Positions 50,266 to 61,960 of a stretch of DNA of 64,000 nucleotides are shown here, one piece after another. The translations under genes were made by a program, and so were the position numbers. The stretch comes from Alkalilacustris brevis. GTDB taxonomy: Bacteria > Pseudomonadota > Alphaproteobacteria > Rhodobacterales > Rhodobacteraceae. Position 1 is the first letter of the stretch. The number at the start of each line of letters is the position of its first letter. The stretch lies in the NCBI RefSeq assembly GCF_003350345.1, contig NZ_QNVJ01000047.1, forward strand, positions 1 through 64,000, given 5' to 3'. Below the pieces are notes generated by a model. The model did no database searches. It was not told where the DNA came from and saw only the letters and a list, made by a program, of their open reading frames with translations.

Positions 50266-52422
50266 TTACCGCAGCAGCCCGCCCAGCACATCGCGCAGGA
50301 TGCGCTCGCCCAGGCTTTCTTCGGCTTCAGGGGGCTGCGCGGTCCAGGAGCCGGGGGGCTGGTATGGTTCGTATTCCGCCGGCGGCGTGTGCGGCGGGTC
50401 CATTGGCAGGGGGCTTGCAGGCAGCCCTTCATGGGCGCGCTTCATGGTTTCGCGCCATATCTCGGCGGGCAAGCTGCTGCCGGTGACGCCCGTCAGGGGG
50501 GTGTTGTCATCATAGCCCATCCAGACCCCGGCGACGTAATCGGCGCTGAAGCCGATGAACCAGGCATCACGCGCGGCCTGTGTCGTGCCCGTCTTGCCGG
50601 CCAGTTCACGGCCCTCGATCCGGGCGCGCCGCCCTGTGCCGCTTTCCACCACTTCGTGCATCATCCAGGTCAGTTTGCGCGCGGCCTCCTGGCGGATCAC
50701 GCGCTTGCCGATGCCGCCGCCCTTGCCCATGAGTGGCTCGCCATCGCCGGCAAGCGTGAGTTCCTCCAGCCCGTAGGGGCTGACGCTGGAGCCGCCGTTG
50801 AGGATGCCCGCATAGGCGGCGGTCATTTCAAGAAGCGTCGACTCGGATGCCCCCAGCGCCAGTGCCGGACCATCGGCGAGGCTGCTGCGCACCCCGAACA
50901 GGTTTGCCACCGTGCGCACATTGTCCCGGCCCAGGGCTTCGCTGATGCGCACGGCGGGGATATTGAGCGACTGCGCAAACGCCTCGGTCAACGTGACCAT
51001 GCCCTGAAACTCGCCGGTATAGTTGCGCGGGCTCCACGGCCCCGAGCCGGGGATGTCCAGCGTCAGCGGCGCATCCTCTACGATGTCGGTGGGCTCGTAT
51101 CCCATGTCCATCGCAACTGCGTAGACAAAGGGTTTGAACGCCGAGCCGGTCTGCCGCAGCGCCTGTGTGGCGCGATTGAACGCACCCGATACCTGGGTGT
51201 TGCGCCCGCCCACCATCGCACGCACCGCGCCATCGGCCGACATCACCACGATCGCGGCCTGCGCCTCGGAGCCTTCGCGCACGCGGGTTTCGAACACATG
51301 GGCAAGCGCCTCTTCGGCGGCGCTCTGGATGCGCTGGTCATAGGTTGTGCGGATGATCACGTCCTCGGTGGTCTGCCGGGTCAGGAAAGACGGCCCCGTC
51401 TCCATCACCCAGTCGGCGAAATAGCCGCCCGCGCGGGCCTCGGCCGCGGCGGAAAGGCGCGCGGGGCTGGCACGCGCCACTGCCAGTTCCGTGCCGGAAA
51501 GCTGGCCCTGATCGGCCATCAGCCCCAGGATGACATTGGCCCGGTCCTGCGCGCGGCTCAGGTTGCGCGTTGGCGCGAAATAGGACGGCGCCACCAGCAG
51601 CCCGGCCAGCATCGCGGCCTCGGCCGGGTCGACCTGATTTGCGGATTTTCCGAAATAGCGCTGCGCCGCAGCCTCGAAGCCGCGCGCACCGGCGCCCAGA
51701 TAGGCGCGGTTCAGATAGATGCTGAGGATATCGTCCTTGGGGTATTTGATCTCCATCGCCAGGGCGAAGGGCACTTCCTGGATCTTGCGCCAGACGGTCG
51801 AGCGGCGGCATTCGCGCTCGTAGGCGGCTTCGCTTTCCCATTGGGAGGGGTCGAACGGCACGCCCAGACACAGCAGCTTGGCCACCTGCTGCGTGATGGT
51901 CGAGCCGCCATGCCCCGAGAACGGCCCGCGCCCCTGGCTGAGGTTGATGCGCACCGCGCTGGCGATCCCGCGCGGGCTGATCCCGAAATGCTGGTAGAAG
52001 CGCCGGTCCTCGGTGGCGATGATGGCGTTGCGCAGATGAGGTGAGATGTTCTCGGCGGTGATCTGGCCGCCGAAGGTTTCGCCCCGCCAGGCATAGACCC
52101 GGCCCTCGTGGTCGAGCATCGTGACCGAACCACGCGCGCGCCCGTCCAGAAGCTCGGACATCGGCGGCAACGTCGAATAAAAATAGAAGGTCGCCGCCCC
52201 GAGCAGCACCGCGACGCCGGCGCCCACACGCCAGGTCAAGCCCCAGACCAGCCGCGTGACAAGCCGCAGCAAACCGCCCAAGGCGCGCCTGACCGGCCCG
52301 CCGCGCCGTTGTCCGCGCTTGCCGCTGCCCGCGGCGGCCTTGCGCCGGGGCGGCGTGGCTTTCTGCCGCGCCGGGCGCCGCTGGGCTGTCAGCGGCGGGC
52401 GGTTCTTTCTGTCGGGTGCCAT
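50266..52422 (-). CDS. Class A penicillin-binding protein (PBP1A/1C-like)
   Basis: Bifunctional peptidoglycan synthase of the inner membrane with its catalytic parts in the periplasm. 718 residues: a very basic cytoplasmic tail (1-50), anchor helix (about 66-85), glycosyltransferase domain with EDRRFYQHFG (catalytic Glu) and GGSTITQQ, and transpeptidase domain with SXXK in GSAFKPF, SLN and KTGTT. The C-terminus is Pro/Glu-rich and unstructured. The motif set fits PBP1A/MrcA better than PbpC, which has a different C-terminal domain. Confidence 0.94.
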   Translation of the reverse strand: MAPDRKNRPPLTAQRRPARQKATPPRRKAAAGSGKRGQRRGGPVRRALGGLLRLVTRLVWGLTWRVGAGVAVLLGAATFYFYSTLPPMSELLDGRARGSVTMLDHEGRVYAWRGETFGGQITAENISPHLRNAIIATEDRRFYQHFGISPRGIASAVRINLSQGRGPFSGHGGSTITQQVAKLLCLGVPFDPSQWESEAAYERECRRSTVWRKIQEVPFALAMEIKYPKDDILSIYLNRAYLGAGARGFEAAAQRYFGKSANQVDPAEAAMLAGLLVAPSYFAPTRNLSRAQDRANVILGLMADQGQLSGTELAVARASPARLSAAAEARAGGYFADWVMETGPSFLTRQTTEDVIIRTTYDQRIQSAAEEALAHVFETRVREGSEAQAAIVVMSADGAVRAMVGGRNTQVSGAFNRATQALRQTGSAFKPFVYAVAMDMGYEPTDIVEDAPLTLDIPGSGPWSPRNYTGEFQGMVTLTEAFAQSLNIPAVRISEALGRDNVRTVANLFGVRSSLADGPALALGASESTLLEMTAAYAGILNGGSSVSPYGLEELTLAGDGEPLMGKGGGIGKRVIRQEAARKLTWMMHEVVESGTGRRARIEGRELAGKTGTTQAARDAWFIGFSADYVAGVWMGYDDNTPLTGVTGSSLPAEIWRETMKRAHEGLPASPLPMDPPHTPPAEYEPYQPPGSWTAQPPEAEESLGERILRDVLGGLLR

Positions 52423-52551
52423 GCTGCGGCTGCTCGCTGCTCATGTTATCGTTGGGGGCAGGATACGGGTTTATGCCCCGAATGTGGAGCCGCCATTCCC
52501 CAGTGATTCTGCTTTTTGATCTGCATATTTTTTAATCACCAATCGCAGTAT

Positions 52552-52628
52552 GCGCAAAAAATGTGCGCTTGCGACGTCTGCACGGCCCTGTTTCAGGCGC
52601 GTTCAATTGTGTCGGCGGCCCCAATTGC
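52552..52628 (+). promoter_or_regulatory. Possible nitrogen-control region of glnK-amtB
   Basis: In the 263-base gap before glnK, TGCGCA-AAAAA-TGTGCGC (52551-52568) is a near-palindrome resembling NtrC sites. About 45 bases on, CGGCGGC-CCCAA-TTGC (52613-52628) has the GG/GC spacing of a sigma-54 -24/-12 promoter but only partial identity. It ends about 57 bases before the start codon. The layout is right for NtrC control; the match quality is modest. Confidence 0.3.
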
Positions 52629-52685
52629 CCCTTCTTTCGACATTCGACGTCCGAATGGCGACCTGACAAGCGGAAGGGGAACGAC

Positions 52686-53024
52686 GTGAAACTCATCATC
52701 GCAGCAATCAAGCCGTTCAAGCTGGAGGAGGTGCGCGAAGCGCTCACCGACATCGGCGTGCGCGGCATGATGGTGACCGAGATCAAGGGCTTCGGCTCGC
52801 AGTCCGGTCACACGGAAATCTATCGCGGCGCGGAATACGCCGTGAACTTCGTGCCGAAGATCAAGCTCGAGATCGCCGTGAGCGACAGCATGGCCGAACA
52901 GGTGGTCGAGACAATCGGCAAGACCGCCCGCACCGACAAGATCGGCGATGGCAAGGTCTTTGTGCTCGACCTGCAAAGCGCGCTTCGGGTGCGCACCGGC
53001 GAAATCAACGATGACGCGCTCTGA
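52686..53024 (+). CDS. glnK: Nitrogen regulatory protein P-II
   Basis: Trimeric signal protein that binds 2-oxoglutarate, ATP and ADP and controls the ammonium channel. 112 residues with the T-loop YRGAEYAVNF, where Tyr 51 is the uridylylation site, and the C-terminal RVRTGE nucleotide-binding motif. The GTG start at 52686 is preceded by GGAAGGGGAAC. Its neighbour amtB, 34 bases downstream, identifies it as GlnK rather than GlnB. Confidence 0.96.
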   Translation: MKLIIAAIKPFKLEEVREALTDIGVRGMMVTEIKGFGSQSGHTEIYRGAEYAVNFVPKIKLEIAVSDSMAEQVVETIGKTARTDKIGDGKVFVLDLQSALRVRTGEINDDAL

Positions 53025-53058
53025 TCCGGGCCGGAAACCTCAGGAAAGGTATGATCGG

Positions 53059-54414
53059 ATGAAACTGACAAAACTTCTTCCCCTTGCAGCCGCCGTGGCA
53101 CTGGTGCCCGCGCTCGGGCTTGCGCAGGAGGCTGAGGCCGTCGAGGAGGCCGCGGGTCTGACGGTCGAAATGCTGAATACCGAGATGGTGTTCATCTTCA
53201 ACTCGCTGCTGTTTCTGATCGGCGGCATCCTGGTGTTCTGGATGGCTGCGGGCTTTGCCATGCTCGAGGCGGGCTTCGTGCGTTCCAAGAACACGACAAT
53301 GCAGCTGACCAAGAACGTGGGCCTGTTCTCGCTGGCGGCGTTCTTCTACTACCTGATCGGCTTCAACCTGATGTATCCGGGGGATGGCTGGATCATCGAC
53401 GGATGGCTGGGCGCCTTCGGCCCGGCGGTTCTCGAGGCTGTCGGCGTCGGCATGGATGAGGCCGATGACATCGAATATGCCTCGGTTGGCTCGGACTTCT
53501 TCTTCCAGTTGATGTTCTGCGCGACCACCGCCTCGATCGTTTCGGGCGCGCTGGCCGAACGGATCAAGCTGAACGCCTTTCTTGTCTTCGTGGTGGTGCT
53601 GACCGCGCTGATCTACCCGATCCAGGCGTCCTGGAGCTGGGGCGAAGGCTGGCTCGATGCGATGGGCTTCAGCGATTTCGCCGGGTCCACGATCGTGCAC
53701 TCGGTGGGCGGCTGGGCCGCGCTGACCGGCGCGATCATCCTGGGCGCGCGCAAGGGCAAGTATGGCCCCGATGGCAAGGTCAACCCGATCCCAGGTTCGA
53801 ACCTCGCGCTGGCGACGCTGGGCATGTTCATCCTGTGGATGGGCTGGTTCGGCTTCAACGGCGGGTCCGAGCTGGCGATGGGCTCGGTCGATGCCGTGGC
53901 TAATGTCAGCCGCATCTTCGCCAACACCAACGCCGCTGCGGCCGGTGGTGCAATCGCCGCGCTGCTGCTGACCCAGATCCTGTTCAAGAAAGCCGACCTG
54001 ACGCTGATGCTCAACGGTGCGCTTGCGGGTCTGGTGGCGATCACGGCGGAACCGCTTGAGCCGGGTCTCGGGCTGGCCACCATCATCGGCGCCATCGGTG
54101 GTGTGATCGTGGTCTTCACCGTGCCGCTGCTCGACAAGCTGAAGATCGACGATGTGGTCGGTGCGATCCCGGTTCACCTGTTCGCCGGTATCTGGGGCAC
54201 GCTTGCGGTGGTTCTGTCGAACGGTGACGCGAACATCGGCACTCAGGTCGTCGGTATCGTGGCCATCGGCGCCTTTGCCATCGTCACTTCGGCGATCGTC
54301 TGGGCCATCATCAAGGGTGTGATGGGCATCCGCGTTTCGGAAGAGGCCGAGATCAACGGTCTCGACAAATCCGAACTGGGCATGGAGGCCTATCCCGACT
54401 TTGCCAAGGGCTGA
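53059..54414 (+). CDS. amtB: Ammonium transporter
   Basis: Ammonium-conducting inner-membrane channel blocked by non-uridylylated GlnK. 451 residues with signal peptide (KLTKLLPLAAAVALVPALGLA, cleavage near 22) and eleven helices. The conduction-pore twin His are in STIVHSVGGWAALTGA (about 212) and VHLFAGIWGTL (about 378). The signal peptide is a known feature of AmtB. Start ATG 53059; upstream extension is not conserved. Confidence 0.97.
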   Translation: MKLTKLLPLAAAVALVPALGLAQEAEAVEEAAGLTVEMLNTEMVFIFNSLLFLIGGILVFWMAAGFAMLEAGFVRSKNTTMQLTKNVGLFSLAAFFYYLIGFNLMYPGDGWIIDGWLGAFGPAVLEAVGVGMDEADDIEYASVGSDFFFQLMFCATTASIVSGALAERIKLNAFLVFVVVLTALIYPIQASWSWGEGWLDAMGFSDFAGSTIVHSVGGWAALTGAIILGARKGKYGPDGKVNPIPGSNLALATLGMFILWMGWFGFNGGSELAMGSVDAVANVSRIFANTNAAAAGGAIAALLLTQILFKKADLTLMLNGALAGLVAITAEPLEPGLGLATIIGAIGGVIVVFTVPLLDKLKIDDVVGAIPVHLFAGIWGTLAVVLSNGDANIGTQVVGIVAIGAFAIVTSAIVWAIIKGVMGIRVSEEAEINGLDKSELGMEAYPDFAKG

Positions 54415-54444
54415 TCTCCTCCCTCCCGATAGTCCTTGAAACTG

Positions 54445-54473
54445 CCCGGGCCGCTTGTCGGCCCGGGTTTTTT
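54445..54473 (+). terminator. Intrinsic terminator of glnK-amtB
   Basis: CCCGGGCCG (54445-54453) pairs perfectly with CGGCCCGGG (54459-54467) around a five-base loop, followed by TTTTTT (54468-54473). Confidence 0.95.
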
Positions 54474-54517
54474 GCTGCCGGCGGCTCATGCAAAACCGCG
54501 AGCCGGTCGCGGCAGGG

Positions 54518-55084
54518 TCAGTCGGGGATGCGGCTGAGGTCGCGGGCGCGTCTGAGCACTCGGGTCCGGTGCTCCTGCGCGACCACCTCAAACCCGTTCT
54601 TCTGGTAATTTGCCAGTGCCCGCGGGTGATCGAGTGAGCAGGTGTTGACCTTGAGAACCTTCAGCCCAGGTCGCTCCCACGCGGTCAGGATCGCGGTGCG
54701 CATCAGGAAACTGCCCAGACCCCGCCCCACCGCCTGCGGCACAAGGCCGAAATAGGCCAGGTCGGTTTCCCCATCGCGGCGCGCATCGAGCAGAAAGAAT
54801 CCGTGCGGCCAGCCAGCGCGCATCAATGTCCATAGCTCGACAGCCGGGTCGGCCAGCCAGGCTGCCAGCTCTGCCTCGGGCTCGTCGTGCATGTCTTCCC
54901 ATGCGTAATCGCGCCCGACGGCATCGTAGAGCGACAGAAAATACCACACGGGCGGCTCTTCGGCGCGCAGCAGCGAGGCGGGCATGTCGATCGGCAACGC
55001 CGGGTAGTCGAACCCTGGCCGTTCGGTCATCTCCAGATAGGTGACACGATAGTTGAGCGTGGTGCCGACCGGTTGCAGCGTCAT
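54518..55084 (-). CDS. GNAT family N-acetyltransferase
   Basis: 188-residue acetyltransferase with the acetyl-CoA motif VPQAVGRGLGSFLMRTAI (Q-x2-G-x-G pattern) and a C-terminal VNTCSLDHPRALANYQKNGFE, typical of GNAT. The ATG at 55084 overlaps the sseA stop by 4 bases, so it is translated with sseA; an upstream in-frame start at 55123 would lie inside sseA. The substrate is not known. It converges on amtB past its terminator. Confidence 0.88.
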   Translation of the reverse strand: MTLQPVGTTLNYRVTYLEMTERPGFDYPALPIDMPASLLRAEEPPVWYFLSLYDAVGRDYAWEDMHDEPEAELAAWLADPAVELWTLMRAGWPHGFFLLDARRDGETDLAYFGLVPQAVGRGLGSFLMRTAILTAWERPGLKVLKVNTCSLDHPRALANYQKNGFEVVAQEHRTRVLRRARDLSRIPD

Positions 55085-55932
55085 GCCGATGTGCCCAGCT
55101 TCAGATCCTGATACATCCCCCACTCGGCCCAGGACCCATCGTAAAGCCCGTGGTCATGGTGTCCGATCCGTTCCAGCGCCAGGCTGAGGATCGCGGCAGT
55201 GATGCCGGATCCGCAGGTGGTGATCGCGGGTTTCGACAGGTCCACCCCGGCGTCCTGAAACGCTGCTCGCAGCGCCTCGGGGTCTTTCATGGTGCCGTCT
55301 CGATTGAGCAGAAGCCGGTAATGCAGGTTCTTCGAGCCGGGGATGTGGCCTGCGCGCAGGCCGGGGCGTGGCTCGGGTTCCTGCCCGGTGAAACGGCCGG
55401 GGCTGCGCGCGTCGATGATTTCATGATCGCCCAGCTTGGCGGCAGCGGCAACCTGTGTGACATCGCGCAGCAGGCGCGCCTGCCGTTGCACGGTGATGTG
55501 CCGATCGCGCATCACCGGCGGCATGTCTTCGACGGGGCGCCCTTCGGCCCGCCATTTGCGAAAGCCACCGTCCAGAACGGCGACATCCCGCTTGCCCATC
55601 AGCCGGAACAGCCACCAGACGCGCGGCGCCGAAAGTATCCCCGCGCCATCATAGACCACGACCTGATGCCCGTCGCCGACGCCCATCGCCCGCATCCGCG
55701 AGATGAACTTTTCAGGCGGCGGCGCCATGTGCGGCAGGTCCGAGCGCAGGTCGGAGATTTCGTCGATGTCGAAAAACCGCGCCCCGGGGATATGCGCCGC
55801 GTCATATTCGGCGCGCCCGTCGCGGCCCACGTCCGGCAGATACCAGGAGGCATCGAGCACCCGCAAATCGGGGTCGGACAGATGTTCGGCCAGCCAGCCG
55901 GTGGATACGAGCGTTCTGGGATCGTCCTGCAT
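55081..55932 (-). CDS. sseA: 3-mercaptopyruvate sulfurtransferase
   Basis: Transfers sulfur from 3-mercaptopyruvate to thiol acceptors or cyanide. 283 residues made of two rhodanese domains; the second has the active loop CGSGITA (Cys near 237), the CG-S-G-V/I-T form that separates mercaptopyruvate sulfurtransferases from thiosulfate sulfurtransferases. The first domain is catalytically inactive, as expected. ATG 55932 was chosen since homology starts at MQDDPRTLVST; an AGGCTTGG-type Shine-Dalgarno precedes it. Confidence 0.93.
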   Translation of the reverse strand: MQDDPRTLVSTGWLAEHLSDPDLRVLDASWYLPDVGRDGRAEYDAAHIPGARFFDIDEISDLRSDLPHMAPPPEKFISRMRAMGVGDGHQVVVYDGAGILSAPRVWWLFRLMGKRDVAVLDGGFRKWRAEGRPVEDMPPVMRDRHITVQRQARLLRDVTQVAAAAKLGDHEIIDARSPGRFTGQEPEPRPGLRAGHIPGSKNLHYRLLLNRDGTMKDPEALRAAFQDAGVDLSKPAITTCGSGITAAILSLALERIGHHDHGLYDGSWAEWGMYQDLKLGTSA

Positions 55933-56059
55933 GATCTTGCCAAGCCTCCTTCGCCGTCGTTCCGGCTTAGCCGGAGCGAGGGATTCAGGCAAGTCCGGCG
56001 GCGGGAGGCGAAGCGGCGCAGGCAGGGGTGACGCTTACGGTGCGCGGTAAAAGGCCCGG

Positions 56060-56539
56060 CTAGCGGCTCTGTTGCTTGAGCAGGCGTTGCTTCTGGCGGT
56101 TCCAGTCGCGCTTGGCCTCGGTGGCGCGCTTGTCGGCCAGCTTCTTGCCCTTGGCGACGCCGATCTTGATCTTGGCGATGCCGCGATGGTTGAAATACAG
56201 CACCAGCGGCACCAGCGTCATGCCCTTGCGCGCCGTTTCTGACCACAGGCGCGACAGTTCGCGCCGCGATACCAGCAACTTGCGCTTGCGCCGCTCGTCA
56301 TGCCCGAAGGTCTTGGCCTGCTTGTAGGGCGCGATATAGCTGTTGATCAGCCATAGCTCGCCGTTCTCGACCGAGGCATAGCTTTCGGCGATATTCGCCC
56401 CGCCCTCGCGCAGTGACTTGACCTCGGACCCTTCCAGCATGATGCCGCATTCGAGATCGTCCTCGATGGCATATTCGCGCCGGGCGCGGCGGTTTTCGGC
56501 CACGACCTTGTAGTTTGGATTGTCGGGTTTCGCGCTCAT
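56060..56539 (-). CDS. smpB: SsrA-binding protein
   Basis: Binds tmRNA and delivers it to stalled ribosomes in trans-translation. 159 residues with [25 protein letters not shown] and the basic C-terminal tail that enters the mRNA channel. Length is typical. The start at 56539 follows the conserved [19 protein letters not shown]-terminus. Upstream lies the divergent glsB-like gene. Confidence 0.96.
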   Translation of the reverse strand: MSAKPDNPNYKVVAENRRARREYAIEDDLECGIMLEGSEVKSLREGGANIAESYASVENGELWLINSYIAPYKQAKTFGHDERRKRKLLVSRRELSRLWSETARKGMTLVPLVLYFNHRGIAKIKIGVAKGKKLADKRATEAKRDWNRQKQRLLKQQSR

Positions 56540-56665
56540 GCGTCGCAGATAGGCGAAGGGCCGGGCCGAGTCCAGCGGGCGCGACGCTTGCGCCCAAACG
56601 CTGAAGAGGCAAGAGTGCCCGTCACGGGGCACCGGCAGGTGCATGCATTGGCAAGGGAGAGAGTC

Positions 56666-56920
56666 ATGGGCCTGGAAAGCATCATCGTGATCTTGATCGT
56701 CGGCGCGCTGGCGGGCTGGCTTGCGGGGCTGATCGTGGCCGGGCGCGGCTTCGGGCTGCTGACCAATATCGTGGTCGGGGTGCTGGGTGCCTTCATCGCC
56801 GCCGTGATCCTGCCGGTGATCGGGTTGAGCGCGGGCGGCGGGCTGGGTGCATCGATCCTGCACGCGACGCTGGGCGCGGTGATCCTGCTTGCGGTGATCC
56901 AGCTGGTCAAACGGGTGTGA
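56666..56920 (+). CDS. GlsB/YeaQ/YmgE family stress-response membrane protein
   Basis: 84-residue transglycosylase-associated (Tag-like) membrane protein with three hydrophobic helices: about 5-28, 33-52 and 60-82 ([46 protein letters not shown]). The Gly-rich pattern is that of the family linked to envelope stress, but no reaction is known. ATG 56666 has GGGAGAG about six bases upstream. Its end is 12 bases from the convergent uvrB stop. Confidence 0.88.
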   Translation: MGLESIIVILIVGALAGWLAGLIVAGRGFGLLTNIVVGVLGAFIAAVILPVIGLSAGGGLGASILHATLGAVILLAVIQLVKRV

Positions 56921-56932
56921 CGGGTCGGCCGG

Positions 56933-59134
<2,202 letters not shown>

Positions 59135-59266
59135 GGCGCAAACTCCTTGTCTGCCTAACATGCGGGTCTGATCGTCAGGTTCAAGGTGCATCGGTGCGGC
59201 GGGCTGGCCCTTGCATGGCGCGGGCGGTTGCGGGATAAAGGCCGCACGCACAAGGGAGCCTTGCGA

Positions 59267-59578
59267 ATGCGCGCACGAATCTATCGCCCCGCCCGTTCGG
59301 CCACGCAATCCGGCACCGCCCGGAGCAGGCACTGGGTTCTCGAATTCTCGCCCGCCGCCCCGCGCGAGGTGGACCCGCTGATGGGCTGGACCAGCTCGGG
59401 CGACATGGACAGTCAGGTGCGCCTGTGCTTCGACAGCCGCGAAGCCGCCGAAGCCTATGCCCGCGAGCGCGGGATAGATTATGTGGTGCTGCGGCCCAAG
59501 ACCCGCAAGCTCAACATCCGCCCGCGCGGCTATGGCGAGAATTTCGCGACCGACCGCCGCCAGGTCTGGACGCACTGA
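59267..59578 (+). CDS. NDUFS4-like subunit of respiratory complex I
   Basis: 103-residue homologue of the 18-kDa accessory subunit NDUFS4 of mitochondrial complex I, found in alphaproteobacteria. [25 protein letters not shown] and [18 protein letters not shown] plus [11 protein letters not shown] are the family signature blocks. It helps the assembly or stability of NADH:quinone oxidoreductase. ATG 59267 follows AAGGGAG. It is divergent from uvrB and not beside other nuo genes, the usual situation in bacteria. Confidence 0.9.
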   Translation: MRARIYRPARSATQSGTARSRHWVLEFSPAAPREVDPLMGWTSSGDMDSQVRLCFDSREAAEAYARERGIDYVVLRPKTRKLNIRPRGYGENFATDRRQVWTH

Positions 59579-59675
59579 CTGCATCTGCCCGTGTCTTGCC
59601 AAGGGCCTGCCGGCGGCTGCTGGTGTTGCCGCATATCGGCGACACGCTGATCGTCATATGGCCGGGTGCGCAGGC

Positions 59676-60461
59676 CTACCCGGTCAGTGTCTGGTAAACC
59701 AGCATCAGCGCCGCCAGGATCAGGATGCCCTGATAGAGGCGGAAGAACAGTGCGTTGGGAATGTGGCTTACCAGCTTTATGCCAATATGAGAGGCCATGA
59801 AGCAGATCGGGGCCAGGATCGCAGCCTCCATCAGCACGGGAATACCGATGATCCCACCAACGAGCAGCACGCTGAAGCGCCAGACAATGAAGATCGTGCC
59901 GACAAGGATCATGGTGCCGCGAAACAGCATCTTCTCGGCGCAGAGCATGCGCACATAGACCGAGATGAACACCATCGCGCCCGCGCCCAGAAACCCGCCG
60001 ATCAGACCCGCCACTGTCGAGGCGATGGGCCCCGCCACGGCAGTATGACGCTGGACCAGCGGCGCCATGCGCCCAATCAGGCCGAAAACCTCGCTGATGA
60101 CCAGAAACAGGATGAAAAGCCCGATGGCGAGGCTGAGCCAGCGGGCCTCCAGGCTGGCAAACAGCCAGACGCCGGCCACGACCGAAGGCAATGTCCAGAT
60201 GATCAGCTTGCCGGCAACTTGCCGGTCTCCGTCGCGCAGGCTGCGCGGGATGAGCTGGATTTGCGTGTAGAAATTCGTCACTGCCGCCAGCACCACTGCC
60301 TGGTGCGGCGGGATGATCAGGGCCGAGCCGACCACCATCATGGAGACGGCGCCATAGCCGAACACACCTTTCAGCAGAAAGGCAATGACATAGACCGCCA
60401 CCAGGCCAGCCATCTGCGCGGGGGCAAGATCCCCGAAAACCGTTACACCGAGGATGTCCAA
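59676..60461 (-). CDS. TauE/SafE family anion exporter
   Basis: 261-residue inner-membrane protein with about eight hydrophobic helices and the family pattern KGVFGYGAVSMM...PPHQAVVLAAVTNF near the N-terminus and IGGFLGAGAMVF in the second half, the internal repeat of TSUP transporters. Members export sulfite, sulfoacetate or other organic anions. It is the last gene of an operon with tctA (two-base gap), tctB and a TPP-dependent enzyme, so a product of that pathway is a plausible cargo. Confidence 0.88.
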   Translation of the reverse strand: MDILGVTVFGDLAPAQMAGLVAVYVIAFLLKGVFGYGAVSMMVVGSALIIPPHQAVVLAAVTNFYTQIQLIPRSLRDGDRQVAGKLIIWTLPSVVAGVWLFASLEARWLSLAIGLFILFLVISEVFGLIGRMAPLVQRHTAVAGPIASTVAGLIGGFLGAGAMVFISVYVRMLCAEKMLFRGTMILVGTIFIVWRFSVLLVGGIIGIPVLMEAAILAPICFMASHIGIKLVSHIPNALFFRLYQGILILAALMLVYQTLTG

Positions 60462-60463
60462 GT

Positions 60464-61960
60464 TCAGTCCTGACCTGCGCGCGCCGCGCGGCGGCGGTAT
60501 GACCCAAGGAGAGACCAGCCCACAGCGACGATAAAGATTGCCAGCATCGCGGTGTTGATCGGCCCGGTGAAGAGCGCGAAGAAATCGCCCCGCACCAGAA
60601 GCATCGCGCGGCGGAAATTGTCTTCCAGCAGCGGCCCCAGGACGAAGCCCATGAGCAGCGGCGCCGGCTCGAATGCGAGAAGCCGCATGATATAGCCCGC
60701 AAGGCCGAAGGCCAACAGCAGCCAGACATCAAAAATGCTGGTGTTTATGGAATAGACGCCGACACAGATCAGGCAGATGATCGCCGGATAAAGCAGCTGG
60801 TAGGGTATCTTGAGCAGTCGCACCCAGACCCCGATGAAGGGGATGTTGACGACAAGCAACAGCAGGTTGCCGATCCAGAAGCTTGCGACGATCGCCCAGA
60901 ACATGTCGAAGTTTTCGCGCACGAATTGCGGCCCCGGCGTGATGCCGTGCATCATCATCGCGCCCAGGATGATGGCCATGCTGGCGGTGCCGGGAATGCC
61001 CAGCGCGAAGGTGGGGATGAACGCGGTCTGCGCCGCCGCGTTATTGGCCGATTCCGGCCCCGATATCCCCTCGACCGCGCCATGGCCAAAACGCTCGGGT
61101 GTCTTGGAGGCGCGCTTTTCCACTGCGTAGCTCAGGAAAGCCGCCAGCGCGAGCCCCGCCCCGGGCAATGGGCCGATGATGCTGCCGATGCCCGCCCCCC
61201 GCAGCACTGGCACTACCGATCTGGTCAGGTCTTCGCGCTCTGGCACCAGCGATCGCAAGGTGATCTTGTCGCGGATGGTGGGGTTCGAGTTGGACATGAT
61301 CGACCAGATGATCTCCGCCACGCCGAACAGCCCCATCGCGACGATCACAATGCTGATGCCATCGTAAAGCTGGAAATACCCCATGGTGAAGCGCGACGAT
61401 CCGGTTTGATTATCGACGCCGATGGTTCCGACCAGCACACCGATGGTCAGCATGGCCAGCCCCTTCAACGGGCTTCCACTGCTTATGGTGGCGGCCATGA
61501 TCAGCCCCAGCAGCAGCGCCATGAAATATTCCTTGCTCTGGAACATCATGGCGAATGACAGGAAGACCGGCGTGGCCACGATCAACAGCATGATCCCGAT
61601 CGATCCGCCAATGAACGAGGCGATGGTGGTCATGAAAAGGGCCACGCCCGCGCGCCCCTTCTTGGCCATCGGGTAGCCGTCGATGCAGGTCACTGCGTTC
61701 GAGGGGGTGCCGGGCAGGTTGAGCAGGATCGACGCGGTCGAGCCGCCGTATTCCGATCCGTAGTAGACACCCGCCAGCATGATAAGGGCGGTGGTCGGCT
61801 CCAGGTAGAATGTCACCGGCAGCAAGAGCGAAATCGCCGCAAGCGACCCAAGCCCGGGCAGCACGCCCACCGCCGTGCCTAGCACCACGCCCGTCAGGCA
61901 GTAGAAAAGGTTTTCGAACGACAGCGCGATCGAGAAGCCGTGGGCGAGATCGGCGATCAT
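60464..61960 (-). CDS. tctA: Tripartite tricarboxylate transporter large permease (TctA)
   Basis: Main membrane subunit of a TTT family uptake system. 498 residues with about twelve helices, the conserved GTAVGVLPGLGSLAAISLLLP loop near the N-terminus, YGSEYGGSTASILLNLPGTPS (TctA signature) and PESANNAAAQTAFIPTFALGIPGTASMA in the second half. Its start overlaps the tctB stop by 4 bases. The periplasmic receptor TctC is not within the window; it may be beyond the right edge. Confidence 0.93.
   Translation of the reverse strand: MIADLAHGFSIALSFENLFYCLTGVVLGTAVGVLPGLGSLAAISLLLPVTFYLEPTTALIMLAGVYYGSEYGGSTASILLNLPGTPSNAVTCIDGYPMAKKGRAGVALFMTTIASFIGGSIGIMLLIVATPVFLSFAMMFQSKEYFMALLLGLIMAATISSGSPLKGLAMLTIGVLVGTIGVDNQTGSSRFTMGYFQLYDGISIVIVAMGLFGVAEIIWSIMSNSNPTIRDKITLRSLVPEREDLTRSVVPVLRGAGIGSIIGPLPGAGLALAAFLSYAVEKRASKTPERFGHGAVEGISGPESANNAAAQTAFIPTFALGIPGTASMAIILGAMMMHGITPGPQFVRENFDMFWAIVASFWIGNLLLLVVNIPFIGVWVRLLKIPYQLLYPAIICLICVGVYSINTSIFDVWLLLAFGLAGYIMRLLAFEPAPLLMGFVLGPLLEDNFRRAMLLVRGDFFALFTGPINTAMLAIFIVAVGWSLLGSYRRRAARAGQD

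Noticed and set aside
49804-52044. Plus-strand frame of 746 codons
   Set aside because: Overlaps the end of the sirtuin gene and is antisense to the penicillin-binding protein, whose catalytic motifs are intact.
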